Below, piece by piece: positions 6,292-6,344 of a stretch of 6,344 bases of DNA. Origin of the DNA: Pseudomonadota bacterium. GTDB taxonomy: Bacteria > Pseudomonadota > Gammaproteobacteria > UBA5335. Below the pieces are notes generated by a model. The model saw nothing but the letters and a program-made list of their open reading frames with translations. It was not told the origin of the DNA and did no database searches. The stretch is taken from the NCBI GenBank assembly GCA_021783685.1, contig JAJXTQ010000125.1, positions 1 to 6,344 of the forward strand, given 5' to 3'. The translations under genes were made by a program, and so were the position numbers. Each line of letters starts with the position of its first letter. The stretch's first letter is position 1.

Positions 6292-6336
6292 TTTGACCAC
6301 AGCGCCTCCGCAGGCCGGGGCGGCGCCGTGGTCAAA
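6292..6336. repeat. Long inverted repeat, 15-base arms with one mismatch
   Basis: TTTGACCACAGCGCC (6292-6306) pairs with GGCGCCGTGGTCAAA (6322-6336), 14 of 15 pairs, with a 15-base GC-rich loop. No poly-T follows on either strand. It could be a hairpin in RNA, a regulator or recombinase site, or the end of a mobile element outside the window. Confidence 0.6.
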
Positions 6337-6344
6337 CGCGTCGT

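Larger units (their letters stand above)
5941..6344. other. Non-coding tail; no supportable gene, several stem-loops
   Basis: This 404-base stretch follows the zapE relic to the window end. Frames on both strands give only short, basic, Arg-rich translations resembling nothing I recognise (the longest, 6062-6280 minus, starts with GTG and has no ribosome site). It holds four stem-loops (6132-6159, 6185-6207, 6213-6229, 6292-6336) without following T-runs, so they are not typical intrinsic terminators. It may be a decayed gene region, a structured RNA or the edge of a larger element beyond the window. Confidence 0.5.

Noticed and set aside
6213..6336. Intrinsic terminator(s) closing the operon
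   Set aside because: Neither hairpin is followed by a T-run on either strand.

Overview
The window is the chromosomal dnaA/rpmH neighbourhood of a GC-rich proteobacterium, most likely gammaproteobacterial (betaproteobacterial not excluded). The reasons are the divergent dnaN-dnaA / rpmH-rnpA-yidC-mnmE layout, the proteobacterial-type sequences of L34, YidC and MnmE, and base composition. I cannot name a genus from this sequence.

Layout. Positions 1-145 hold the first 48 codons of dnaN on the minus strand. Positions 146-397 are non-coding and look like a replication origin: two perfect DnaA boxes, two one-mismatch boxes and a strongly AT-rich patch. dnaA (398-1720, minus) follows; a GTG start fits the family better than the longer TTG start at 1789. 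Positions 1721-1923 form the divergent control region, with a good sigma70-type promoter for rpmH. On the plus strand come rpmH (1924-2058), rnpA (2059-2457, TTG start, zero spacing), yidC (2468-4147) and mnmE (4163-5530), packed as one operon. The yidD gene that often lies between rnpA and yidC is absent. After mnmE is only the C-terminal third of a ZapE/AFG1-type ATPase gene (about 5596-5940), with an in-frame amber codon. Positions 5941-6344 hold no supportable gene but carry several stem-loops, including a long inverted repeat (6292-6336).

How the genes work together. DnaA opens the origin and DnaN is the sliding clamp. L34 is a ribosomal protein, RnpA is the protein subunit of RNase P, YidC inserts membrane proteins and MnmE modifies the tRNA wobble uridine. 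The block is conserved housekeeping DNA for replication initiation and translation/membrane biogenesis.

Novelty. Most of the window is ordinary. I see no convincing undescribed system. The parts that deserve a second look are the gapless in-frame rpmH/rnpA junction, the missing yidD, the truncated zapE relic that marks a rearrangement border, and the structured non-coding tail.
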